This document shows positions 24,589-32,031 of a stretch of 48,215 bases of DNA, one piece after another. This stretch comes from Nonomuraea turkmeniaca (lineage in GTDB: Bacteria; Actinomycetota; Actinomycetes; Streptosporangiales; Streptosporangiaceae): contig NZ_VCKY01000056.1 of assembly GCF_005889735.1 (NCBI RefSeq), positions 1-48,215 of the forward strand, written 5' to 3'. The first letter of the stretch is position 1. Every line of letters starts with the position of its first letter. Under the pieces are notes generated by a model. The model worked only from the letters and a program-made list of their open reading frames with translations, made no database searches and was not told the origin of the DNA. A program made the position numbers and the translations under genes.

Positions 24589-25683
24589 GTGATCATCGAG
24601 GATCTGTCCGAGCCGGAACTCGCCCTCTGGGAGGCGTTTCCCACAGCGCGCCCTGTGGATCTTCCCGGCACCCCCGTTCGGGCTGCGATCATCGCAAGGA
24701 TGCTGCTCGGCGCCCGGGAACGCCTTGCAGGGCAGACGCCCGGCATGCACCTGTCCGGCGCCCGGATCACCGGCCGATTGGACCTGTCGTACGCCGAGGT
24801 ACAACATCCTCTGATCTTGACCAAGTGCGAGTTCGAGGAAGCGCCGGTCTTCACCGGAGCCCGCACTGGCCTGGTCGACCTCGCTGCCTCCCGGGCGCCC
24901 GGACTGCGGGCCGTAGACGCTGTGATCCGCGGGGCACTGCGCCTGGAAGGCTGCGAGATGGCCGGCCCGATCCAGCTCACCGGGGCCCACGTGTCCGGGA
25001 CACTGAATCTCAGCGGCGCAGCGATCCACGCACTTCAGGCGGTCCATGCCGACGGCCTGATTGTCGACCGTGATCTTCTGTGCGCGAACGCCGTCATCGA
25101 CGGTGAGTTACGCGTTGTTGGCGCCAGGATCGGCGGGACGATGACCCTCGATGGCGCACGGGTCGGGCGGTCAGGCGGCTTCAGCCTCACCGCCGAGGGG
25201 GTCGTCATCGACGGCGGGTTGTCGTGTGCCCGCGGTTTCCGCTCCTGGGGGGAGCTGAGCGTGCAGGACGCCCGGATAGGGCGCCGGTGCGTCTTCAGCG
25301 GAGCCCAGCTGTCCAACCCGGACGGCATCGCCCTGAACGCGGAGAGACTCAGTGTCGAGGGCGGGCTGCGCATCGATGACGGCTTCTCTACCGAAGGTGA
25401 AGTCCTTCTGCGCGGAGCCCGCGTAGCCGGCTCGCTCCGTTTCGCGCAGGCGGGCCTCGCCAATCCGGGAAGACGCGCGCTGAACGCGCCGCTGATGGAG
25501 ATCGGCAGCGGACTGCGGCTCACACCGGGTTTTGTGGCGAACGGAGAGGTCTTTCTGGACTCCACCCAGGTCCGCGGATCGGTCAACCTCGACGGTGGGA
25601 CGTTGTCCAACCCGGGTGCGACGGCGCTTTCCCTGCGTCGGCTGGGGGTCACCGGCAGGCTCAGCTGCAGCGAAGGCAGGTGA
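24589..25683 (+). CDS. Right-handed beta-helix-like (pentapeptide-type) protein, C-terminally truncated
   Basis: 364 aa from GTG 24589, chosen because AGGAG ends 7 bases before it (the frame opens at 24565). About 20-residue repeats such as GARITGRLDLSYAEV, LTGAHVSGTLNLSGAAI, VVGARIGGTMTLDGARVGR and LRGARVAGSLRFAQAGLAN form a beta-helix-like solenoid seen in large actinomycete proteins sometimes labelled membrane-associated oxidoreductases. Relatives are usually longer with C-terminal membrane segments, which are missing. The frame ends at GRLSCSEGR*, exactly where a converging ABC gene is also cut (junction about 25680). Probably non-functional. The Tn3 remnant ends 71 bp upstream. Confidence 0.7.
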   Translation: MIIEDLSEPELALWEAFPTARPVDLPGTPVRAAIIARMLLGARERLAGQTPGMHLSGARITGRLDLSYAEVQHPLILTKCEFEEAPVFTGARTGLVDLAASRAPGLRAVDAVIRGALRLEGCEMAGPIQLTGAHVSGTLNLSGAAIHALQAVHADGLIVDRDLLCANAVIDGELRVVGARIGGTMTLDGARVGRSGGFSLTAEGVVIDGGLSCARGFRSWGELSVQDARIGRRCVFSGAQLSNPDGIALNAERLSVEGGLRIDDGFSTEGEVLLRGARVAGSLRFAQAGLANPGRRALNAPLMEIGSGLRLTPGFVANGEVFLDSTQVRGSVNLDGGTLSNPGATALSLRRLGVTGRLSCSEGR

Positions 25684-26480
25684 GCAGCAGCCCGCCGCCG
25701 GGGGCTGGGCCGGGGTGGTAGTCGTGGGCGTGGAGCACGTCGTGGGCCTTGGTGTCGTCGCGGGTGGTGATGTTCAAGCGGCGCCCTAGGTGCTGCTCCA
25801 GGGCGTCGGTGTCGTGCTCGCCGAGCAGCCGGCCGTGGTGGATGATGCCGATGCGGGTGGCCAGGCGGGCGACCTCAGTCAGCAGGTGGCTGGACAGCAG
25901 CACGGTGGTGCCGTGCTGGTGGGCCAGGCCGGCCAGCAGGGTGCGGATCTCCACGACGCCGGCGGGGTCCAGGCCGTTGACGGGCTCGTCCAGGATCAGC
26001 AGGTCGGGGGCGTGGATGAGCGCTTTGGCCAGGGCCAGGCGTTGCAGGTTGCCCATGGACAGGGTGCGGGCGCGGCGGTCGGCGTACGGGGTGAGGGCCA
26101 GGCGTTCGATGACCTCGTCGGTTCCTCCTGGCAGGCGGCGCAGCCGGCGTACGAGGTGCAGGTTCTCCCGTACGGTCAGTTCGGGGTAGGCGACGGGTAC
26201 CTCGACCAGGTAGCCGACCCTGGCCCAGGCCGAGCGCTCGCCGGCCGTCACGGCGGCACCCAGCACGCTTACCGATCCGGCGGTGGGGGCGATCATGCCG
26301 AGCAGCATGCGGATCAGCGTGGTCTTGCCGGCGCCGTTGAGGCCGAGCAGGGCGTAGATCTGCCCCGTTGAGGCCGAGCAGGGCGTAGATCTGCCCCTGC
26401 TCGACATGCAGGCTGACGTCGTCGACCGCGGTGACGTCGCGGTAGCGCTTGACGACCCCGTCGACCTCGATGACCGGCAT
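25661..26480 (-). pseudogene. ABC transporter ATP-binding subunit, frameshifted and truncated
   Basis: ATG at 26480 starts MPVIEVDGVVKRYRDVTAVD and reads to EQGQIYALLGLNGA, then leaves frame because a 31-bp segment is duplicated at 26336-26397. The second frame has GLNGAGKTTLIRMLLGMIAP (Walker A), LSMGNLQRLALAKALIHAPD (signature) and LLILDEPVNGLDPAGVVEIR (Walker B), plus LLSSHLLTEVARL (H-loop). The C-terminus ends abruptly at GGGLLLTCLRCS*, where relatives continue about 40 residues, at the junction with the beta-helix gene. The group is that of CcmA/BcrA-type two-component exporters; no permease gene remains. It lies 124 bp downstream of the alpha/beta hydrolase gene on the same strand, formerly an operon. 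Confidence 0.85.
26336..26397. repeat. Perfect 31-bp tandem duplication inside the ABC ATPase gene
   Basis: 26336-26366 and 26367-26397 are identical (each starts GTTGAGGCCGAGCAGGGCG on the plus strand). 31 is not a multiple of three, so the copy shifts the reading frame just before Walker A. Removing one copy restores a normal N-terminus. No decay is seen between copies, so the event is recent. Confidence 0.9.
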
Positions 26481-26604
26481 CGCTCCACCGTCGTTCTTGT
26501 GTGCCTGATTTGACGCTTCTTGATGGCTTGCCCGGCAGGTGTGCCGGAGCCTGGCCGGCAACTGCTGTCGGCGATTGCTGTCGCCGATCGACTGCGGTGC
26601 CCCG

Positions 26605-27588
26605 CTAGGCGTTCACGTGCCCGCCAGCGGTGTGGTGGTCGGTGAGGAGGAAGGCGCGTATCTGGGCGGCGATGGCGGGGTAGTCGGGGGCGAACCAGAT
26701 CATGTGGCTGTCGGCGCGGCTTTCCACCAGTTCGGCCCGTGGCATCGCCGCGGTCAGGGATTGGGCGTGGGCGACGGGCACCGAGCGGTCGTTGCGGGTG
26801 GCGATGACCAGGGCGGGCTGGCTGATATGCGCGGTGCAGTCGGCCACCGGGAGCATGTCGGCGACGAAGCCGCGGCCCGAGCGCATCGAGGTGTACAGGC
26901 CGGTCAGCGTGGCGCGGTCGGCGGCGCTCAGCTGCGCCAGCACCTGGCCGACGGGCAGCAGGGACAGGTCGCGGGTGAGCAGCCGCAGGGCCTGCCCGGG
27001 CGCGAAGCGGATCGCCGCGCGCACGAGTGCCCAGGTGACGGCTTCGACCGCCGGGTGGAACAGGATCCGTCCGCCGAGGTGGGTGCGCCGGTCGGGCCAG
27101 GGCAGGAAACCGACCGGGCTTTGCAGAATCACCCGCTGCACCAGGTCGGGATGGCGGGCCGCCATGGTCAGAGCGGTACGTCCGCCGGCGGAGATGCCGA
27201 CCACCGCGGCCACCTGATCGACTCCCAGGTTCCGGCACAAGCGGGCCATGGTGTCGGTGAAGTCCGTCACGGGGGCAGCCCCGGTCGATGGCCCGGTTAA
27301 GGGTGTGCGCCCGTAGCCGGGACGCGAGGGAATGAGCACCCGCAATCCCGCATCGGTGAAGACGTCCTCACCGAGGGCCAGCTGCGCCCGCATGTGGCCG
27401 CCGTGGAAGAGCAGGACCGTGCCGGGGCCGTCGCCGTGCATCCGGTATTCCACCGTCTGCGCCCCAACGCGGGCCAGGGTCAGACCCCGCTCTCCCACGG
27501 GGGTGAGCCGACGTGCACGCCGGCCCGTTCGCGTCGCAGTGGCGTCTGTGATCTCGTCTGCACGGTGCTGTCGCGGGATACCGCTCAT
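26605..27588 (-). CDS. Alpha/beta hydrolase
   Basis: 327 aa. LLFHGGHMRAQLALGEDVFT (oxyanion region, HGG at 62-64), PSRPGYGRTPLTGPSTGAAP, the nucleophile elbow VGISAGGRTALTMAARHPDL with Ser133, a late acid in VIATRNDRSVPVAHA, and the His in ADSHMIWF give a complete triad. Cytosolic, no signal peptide. This group includes haloalkane-dehalogenase-like and lactone or ester hydrolases; the substrate is unknown. The ATG at 27588 follows CGGAGACG, and a leader element (27601-27643) lies directly upstream. The former ABC ATPase gene follows downstream. Divergent from the FAD monooxygenase/TetR unit. Confidence 0.9.
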   Translation of the reverse strand: MSGIPRQHRADEITDATATRTGRRARRLTPVGERGLTLARVGAQTVEYRMHGDGPGTVLLFHGGHMRAQLALGEDVFTDAGLRVLIPSRPGYGRTPLTGPSTGAAPVTDFTDTMARLCRNLGVDQVAAVVGISAGGRTALTMAARHPDLVQRVILQSPVGFLPWPDRRTHLGGRILFHPAVEAVTWALVRAAIRFAPGQALRLLTRDLSLLPVGQVLAQLSAADRATLTGLYTSMRSGRGFVADMLPVADCTAHISQPALVIATRNDRSVPVAHAQSLTAAMPRAELVESRADSHMIWFAPDYPAIAAQIRAFLLTDHHTAGGHVNA

Positions 27589-27600
27589 CTGCGTCTCCGG

Positions 27601-27643
27601 GGTCGTCGTATCGGACCTTTGCCGACCAGACTTCCCGGCGCAC
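27601..27643 (-). promoter_or_regulatory. Shared leader element, copy A (upstream of the alpha/beta hydrolase)
   Basis: In the sense of the gene, GTGC followed by GCCGGGAAGTCTGGTCGGC (27643-27621), then a hairpin GGTCG (27627-27623) … CGACC (27605-27601), 13 bases before the start codon. The 19-base core is identical to copies B (30137) and C (36022) and one base off copy D (41750). Confidence 0.65.
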
Positions 27644-27873
27644 CAGGTTCACCGTACAACGGCTTCACCCGTCGAGGGGAACACACTTCCCTCCCCCTCG
27701 GCCCCGTCGGTTCACACGGTCTCGCGTTCGGCGGCATGCGGTCTCTGATCGCATGAGGGGTTAGCTGCCATCAGCCCTGACCTGCCATCGTCGTTCCCCC
27801 TGGACCAGAACCACGTCCAAGTGCATTATATGTTTACGATCCCGTTTCGTTAAATAAATAGGAGGTCGGAACC

Positions 27874-29391
27874 GTGGAAGCGGAGACTGCTGTCTTGGTG
27901 GTGGGTGCGGGCCCGGTCGGCCTCGCGCTGGCGTGCGCGCTGCTGCAGCACGGCGTCACGGTCCGCGTGGTCGACAAAGCCGCCGGCCCGGCGACAACGT
28001 CGAGGGCGAACTTCGTGCACGCCCGCGGCTCGGAAGTGCTGGACCGCCTGGACGCCCTCGTCAACCTCCCCGAGGAGTCGGTACGGGCGATGACGATCAC
28101 CACCTATGCCGGTGACCGTCCGATGATGCGGATCCGGTTCGGCGACCCCGGCCTGGGCACCGCTGCCCCGCCGATGGTGATCTCCCAGGCGCGCGTCGAG
28201 GCGCACCTGCGCGAGCGGCTGGCGGACCTGGGCGGCCGGCCGGAATGGGGCGCGGCGCTGGCCGGATTCCAGCAGGACGCGGACGGGGTCACCGCGGTGC
28301 TGGGCGACGGCCGTACCGTCCGGGCGGGCTGGCTGGCGGGCTGCGACGGGACCGGCAGCGCGGTGCGCAAGCTGGCCGGCATCGGCTTTCCCGGCGTCAA
28401 GGTCAGCGAACGGTTCCTGCTGGTCGACGGCCGCCTTGACCCCGGCTCAGGCTCTGGCCTGGACCGTTCGGGCACCAGCGGCTGGACGCACCCCGACGGC
28501 GTGCTCGGCGCGATGCCGATGCCGGGCGAGCAGTGGCGGCTGCTCGCCTACGACGCCGCCTTCTCGGCCGACAAGCCGAGCGAGGAGGAGATCGCCGAGC
28601 GCATGCGGCAGATCCTGCCCGAGCGCACCGGCCTGCCCGGCATCCGCCTGCACGACGTCACCTGGGCGTCGCTGTTCAGCGTGCACCGCCGCCTGGCCGA
28701 CGCCTATCGCGACGGGCGCGTCCTGCTGGCCGGCGACGCCGCTCACGTGCACGCCCCGTTCGGCGGGCAGGGCATGCTCACCGGGCTCGGCGACGCCGAG
28801 AACCTCGCCTGGAAGCTCGCGCTGGTCGTCCACGGCGTCGCCGAGGGCGCGGCTGCGGAGCGCCTGCTCGACACCTACCAGGCCGAACGCCGCCCGCTGG
28901 CCACCGCCGTGTTGCGCGGCAGCACCGCCGCGACCAAGGTCAACATCGCGGGCAGCCCGCTCGGCCGGTTCCTGCGTGACCAGGTGCTGGTGCGGGTGTT
29001 CAACCAGGCGTGGGTCCAGCGCTGGACCACCTACACCACCTCGCAGCTGTGGGTGAGCTACCGGCGCGGCCCGCTCGGCGGGCGAGGCCGCAAGCCCCGC
29101 CCCGGCGACCGTATCGGCGACCTGGCCTGCCGGCGCCCTGACGGCAGCCGGACGCGGTTGCACGCCGAGCTGCGCGGCAGGTGGGCCGTGCTCGGCGACG
29201 GCCTCGAGTGCGACGCCGCCTTCGAGGCGGCCCGGCAGCGGCTCGGCGACCGGGTGGTCAGGCTCCACGCCGCCGGTCCCGTCGACGGTGCCGCCGCCAG
29301 TCCCGCCTTGCTCGTGCGCCCGGACGCGCACCTGGCCTGCAAGGGCGGCCCCGCCGACCTGGCCCGCTGGCTGGATGGAGCCCTCGCGTGA
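27874..29391 (+). CDS. FAD-dependent aromatic monooxygenase (class A, rifampin/polyketide hydroxylase type)
   Basis: 505 aa from GTG 27874, 7 bases after GGAGGT. FAD-binding VLVVGAGPVGLALACALLQH (GxGxxG at 11-16), the DG-type motif LAGCDGTGSAVRKLAGI, and GD motif VLLAGDAAHVHAPFGGQGML place it in the FAD_binding_3 family with NAD(P)H-dependent hydroxylases of aromatic polyketides and rifampin. A C-terminal thioredoxin-like domain (about 390-505, RPGDRIGDLACRRPDGSRTR, LVRPDAHLACKGG) is present as in that subgroup. It hydroxylates an aromatic compound in the cytosol, likely detoxification or tailoring. The stop overlaps the GTG of a TetR gene (GTGA), so the regulator is coupled. The upstream 50 bp is very AT-rich (TTTCGTTAAATAAATAGGAG) and probably contains the operator. 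Confidence 0.92.
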   Translation: MEAETAVLVVGAGPVGLALACALLQHGVTVRVVDKAAGPATTSRANFVHARGSEVLDRLDALVNLPEESVRAMTITTYAGDRPMMRIRFGDPGLGTAAPPMVISQARVEAHLRERLADLGGRPEWGAALAGFQQDADGVTAVLGDGRTVRAGWLAGCDGTGSAVRKLAGIGFPGVKVSERFLLVDGRLDPGSGSGLDRSGTSGWTHPDGVLGAMPMPGEQWRLLAYDAAFSADKPSEEEIAERMRQILPERTGLPGIRLHDVTWASLFSVHRRLADAYRDGRVLLAGDAAHVHAPFGGQGMLTGLGDAENLAWKLALVVHGVAEGAAAERLLDTYQAERRPLATAVLRGSTAATKVNIAGSPLGRFLRDQVLVRVFNQAWVQRWTTYTTSQLWVSYRRGPLGGRGRKPRPGDRIGDLACRRPDGSRTRLHAELRGRWAVLGDGLECDAAFEAARQRLGDRVVRLHAAGPVDGAAASPALLVRPDAHLACKGGPADLARWLDGALA

Positions 29392-30005
29392 GTGCCACCC
29401 GGGGACGCGGACGCCCGCGCGACCCCCAGACCGATACCGCGATCTTGAATGCCGCGCTGGAGTTGTTCGTCGAGCGCGGCGTTGAGGGCATCAGCATCGA
29501 ACAGGTCGCCAAACGGGCTGGGGTGGGCAAGCCGACCCTCTACCGCCGCTGGAGCACCAAGGAGGACCTGATCGCCCAGGCCATCGAGCAGTGGGTCGCC
29601 ACCGAGGTCACCCCCTCGGCCGCCGACGTCTACGCCCTGCCGCTGCGCGACCTCGTCGAACGCGTCCTGCCCGCGGCGGCCGAGACCGCCGCCAGCCCTG
29701 CCTTCCGCGCGCTGGTCGCCCGCATCATGGGCTCCGCCGTGAGCCACCCTTCGCTGATGGCCGTCTACTGGAGGCACTACATCGTGCCCCGCCGCAAACT
29801 GGCCGCCGCGATGCTCCAGCGCGCTCAGGCCGACGGCGCCCTGGCCCCGGACACCGACCTGGACGTGCTGATCGACATGATGGCCGGCGCGGTCACCTAC
29901 CGTGTGCTGCAGCCCGACCCGCCGGACGCCGCCGAGATGCTGCGCTACCTCACCGCCGTCTACCGCCAGGCCGGGCTCTATCCACCCGCTCATGACGGCC
30001 CATGA
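29388..30005 (+). CDS. TetR-family regulator coupled to the monooxygenase
   Basis: 205 aa from GTG 29388, overlapping the monooxygenase stop. N-terminal RGRGRPRDPQTDTAILNAAL, FVERGVEGISIEQVAKRAGV and GKPTLYRRWSTKEDLIAQAI are the TetR helix-turn-helix. The C-terminal domain (LPLRDLVERVLPAAAETAAS … DVLIDMMAGAVTYRVL) is of the TetR_C_11/16-like type. A longer frame from 29181 is inside the monooxygenase. It probably represses the monooxygenase operon and is lifted by the enzyme's substrate (context inference). Confidence 0.9.
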   Translation: MSATRGRGRPRDPQTDTAILNAALELFVERGVEGISIEQVAKRAGVGKPTLYRRWSTKEDLIAQAIEQWVATEVTPSAADVYALPLRDLVERVLPAAAETAASPAFRALVARIMGSAVSHPSLMAVYWRHYIVPRRKLAAAMLQRAQADGALAPDTDLDVLIDMMAGAVTYRVLQPDPPDAAEMLRYLTAVYRQAGLYPPAHDGP

Positions 30006-30136
30006 CCACCGGCCCGGCATGCCGATGTCAAGGCTGCTTCGGACCCGAGCGGGGTGTCATCGCAGGGTCGCCACGTTGCTGACCGGTACACGCCCACTGT
30101 GTCTGATCTTGACGCGTGTTGATAGGTTCTCTGCAG

Positions 30137-30175
30137 GTGCGCCGGGAAGTCTGGTCGGCAGTCTTATCGCCGACC
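30137..30175 (+). promoter_or_regulatory. Shared leader element, copy B (upstream of the CBS/transporter operon)
   Basis: GTGC plus GCCGGGAAGTCTGGTCGGC at 30137-30159. Its last seven bases GGTCGGC pair perfectly with GCCGACC at 30169-30175 over a 9-base loop, ending 18 bases before the preferred GTG start. TTGACG at 30110-30115 and GATAGGTT nearby are candidate promoter parts. Confidence 0.65.
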
Positions 30176-30193
30176 GTGAAAATGGGGCCCGCC

Positions 30194-30637
30194 GTGCGCG
30201 CTCGTGACCTGCTTGCCGCCTTCCCGACCGTCACCGCCGACACCCCGGTGATCGCGGCTGCCCGGCTGCTGGCGGGCCAGGACCTGCCCGGCCTGATCGT
30301 CGTTGACGAGCGCGGGCTGCCGGTCAGCATCCTGCCCGGCACCCAGGTGCTGCGCCTGGCCGTGCCCGGCTACTGCCTGGACGACCCGGCGCTGGCCCGG
30401 GTGGTGGATGAGGCGCACGCCGACGCGTTCGCCTCCGCACTGGCTGACCGGACCGTGCGCCAGGCGCTACCACCTGATCGGCGGGAGCTGCCGGTCACCG
30501 ATCCGGACGCCACCGTGCTGGAACTGGCCGCGTTGATGGCGCGCACGCACAGCCCGCTGGTCGCGGTCGTGGAGCAGGAGCGGCTGCTGGGCGCGGTCAC
30601 CCTGCAGGCGCTGCTGGACCGGGTGCTGGCCGCATGA
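30194..30637 (+). CDS. CBS-domain protein encoded with an ion transporter
   Basis: 147 aa from GTG 30194 (VRARDLLAAFPTVTADTPVI); ATG 30182 is an alternative start without a ribosome binding site. Two CBS motifs: residues about 10-55 (TVTADTPVIAAARLLAGQDL PGLIVVDE) and 95-145 (VTDPDATVLELAALMARTHS PLVAVVEQERLLGAVTLQAL). CBS pairs bind adenosine nucleotides and gate or regulate partners. The stop overlaps the ATG of the SLC13-type transporter (ATGA), so it is probably a regulatory subunit of that transporter. It follows leader copy B, whose hairpin ends 18 bases before the start. Confidence 0.85.
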   Translation: MRARDLLAAFPTVTADTPVIAAARLLAGQDLPGLIVVDERGLPVSILPGTQVLRLAVPGYCLDDPALARVVDEAHADAFASALADRTVRQALPPDRRELPVTDPDATVLELAALMARTHSPLVAVVEQERLLGAVTLQALLDRVLAA

Positions 30638-31926
30638 CGGTGCTGGCCTGGCTGTCGGTCGCGGTCTTCCTCGGCGCGTATGCGCTGATCGCCTCGGAGA
30701 AGATCCATCGGGTGGCGGCCGCGCTGGGCGGGGCCGGAATCATGCTGGCCATCCACGCGACCGACGCCGGAGCGGCGTTCTTCTCCGAGACCAGCGGCGT
30801 CGACTGGAACGTCGTGTTCCTGCTGCTGGGCATGATGGTGATCGTCGGGGTGCTGAAGCAGACCGGCGTGTTCGAGTTTCTGGCGATCTGGGCGGCCAAA
30901 CGCGCCCGCGGCCGGCCGTACCGGCTGATGGTGCTGCTGGTGGTGATCACCGCGAGCGCGTCGGCGTTGCTGGACAACGTCACGACGGTGCTGCTGATCG
31001 CGCCGGTCACGTTTCTGGTGTGTGAGCGGCTGGCGCTGCCGGTGGTGCCGTTCCTGATCGCGGAGGTGATGGCGTCCAACATCGGTGGCGCGGCCACTCT
31101 GGTGGGCGACCCGCCGAATATCATCATCGCCAGCCGGGGCGGGTTGAGCTTCAACGATTTCTTGGTCCACATGGCGCCGATGGTCGTCGTGTTGATGGTC
31201 GTGTTCGTCGCGTTGTGCTGGCTGCTGTTCCGTAAGGCGTTCGTTTACGATCCCGCCCGCGCCGAGGAGATCATGGCGCTGGATGAGCGGGAGGCGATCG
31301 CCGACCGCAGGTTGCTGTGGCAGAGCCTGACGGTGCTGGCGCTGGTGATGGCGGCCTTCGTGGCTCATCCGGTGTTGCACTATGAGCCGTCGGTGGTGGC
31401 GATCCTCGGGGCGGGAGTGCTGGTGGCGGCCACCAAGGTGACCACCGAGCAGGCCATCGCCGAGGTCGAGTGGCCCACCCTGGTGTTCTTCATGGGTTTG
31501 TTCGTCATGGTCGGCGCGCTGGTGCAGACCGGCGTGATCGGCCAGGTCTCCCGGCTGGCCGTGGAAGCCACCTCAGGACAGCTCGGGCTGACCACGATGG
31601 TGCTGTTGTGGGCCTCAGCCGGGCTGTCGGCGATCGTGGACAACATCCCCTATGTGGCCACGATGAGTCCCATCGTCGCCGACCTGGTCCAGGCCAATGG
31701 CAGCGACGGCCCCGGGCAGGTGCTGTGGTGGGCGCTGGCCTTCGGCGCCGACCTGGGCGGCAACGCCACCGCCGTCGGCGCCGCCGCCAACGTCGTCGTG
31801 ATCGGCATCGCCGCCCGCAACGGGCACCCGATCAGTTTCTGGCAGTTCACCAAGTACGGCCTGATCGTCACGGTCGTCACCGTGGCGCTGGTGACGCCGT
31901 ACCTGTGGCTGCGCTACCTGGCCTGA
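30634..31926 (+). CDS. SLC13/ArsB-NhaD-type ion transporter
   Basis: 430 aa, 11-12 membrane spans. Two inverted-repeat signature regions typical of the ion-transporter superfamily are clear: SALLDNVTTVLLIAPVTFLV with SNIGGAATLVGDPPNIIIAS, and later LSAIVDNIPYVATMSPIVAD with ADLGGNATAVGAAANVVVIG. These DN..T and GG.AT.VG.P.N motifs are shared by ArsB, NhaD and P-permease-like proteins. Whether it moves sodium/proton, arsenite or an anion cannot be told from sequence. It starts inside the stop of the CBS gene and is followed by a proton antiporter, so an ion or pH homeostasis role is favoured. Confidence 0.9.
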   Translation: MTVLAWLSVAVFLGAYALIASEKIHRVAAALGGAGIMLAIHATDAGAAFFSETSGVDWNVVFLLLGMMVIVGVLKQTGVFEFLAIWAAKRARGRPYRLMVLLVVITASASALLDNVTTVLLIAPVTFLVCERLALPVVPFLIAEVMASNIGGAATLVGDPPNIIIASRGGLSFNDFLVHMAPMVVVLMVVFVALCWLLFRKAFVYDPARAEEIMALDEREAIADRRLLWQSLTVLALVMAAFVAHPVLHYEPSVVAILGAGVLVAATKVTTEQAIAEVEWPTLVFFMGLFVMVGALVQTGVIGQVSRLAVEATSGQLGLTTMVLLWASAGLSAIVDNIPYVATMSPIVADLVQANGSDGPGQVLWWALAFGADLGGNATAVGAAANVVVIGIAARNGHPISFWQFTKYGLIVTVVTVALVTPYLWLRYLA

Positions 31927-31959
31927 TCTGACTTGACCCACCGGAGCGAAAGGCAGCCG

Positions 31960-32031
31960 ATGAGTGCGACCGGCCCACGGTCGGCGGAGAGCCTGCCTCC
32001 CGCGACCCATGACGAAGGAGAGGCCGTCTGA
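31960..32031 (+). CDS. Possible 23-residue leader peptide before the antiporter
   Basis: ATG 31960 (AAAGG 7 bases upstream) opens MSATGPRSAESLPPATHDEG EAV and stops in TGATG, where the antiporter ATG begins at 32031. The antiporter's own GGAG lies inside this frame. It may couple antiporter translation to the upstream transporter. Too short for family evidence; chance is possible. Confidence 0.35.
   Translation: MSATGPRSAESLPPATHDEGEAV

Noticed and set aside
25661..27238. 525-codon minus-strand frame reading from the hydrolase into the ABC ATPase as a fusion
   Set aside because: Only its last third has ABC motifs; the first part is an out-of-frame shadow of the hydrolase. It is open because of the 31-bp duplication.
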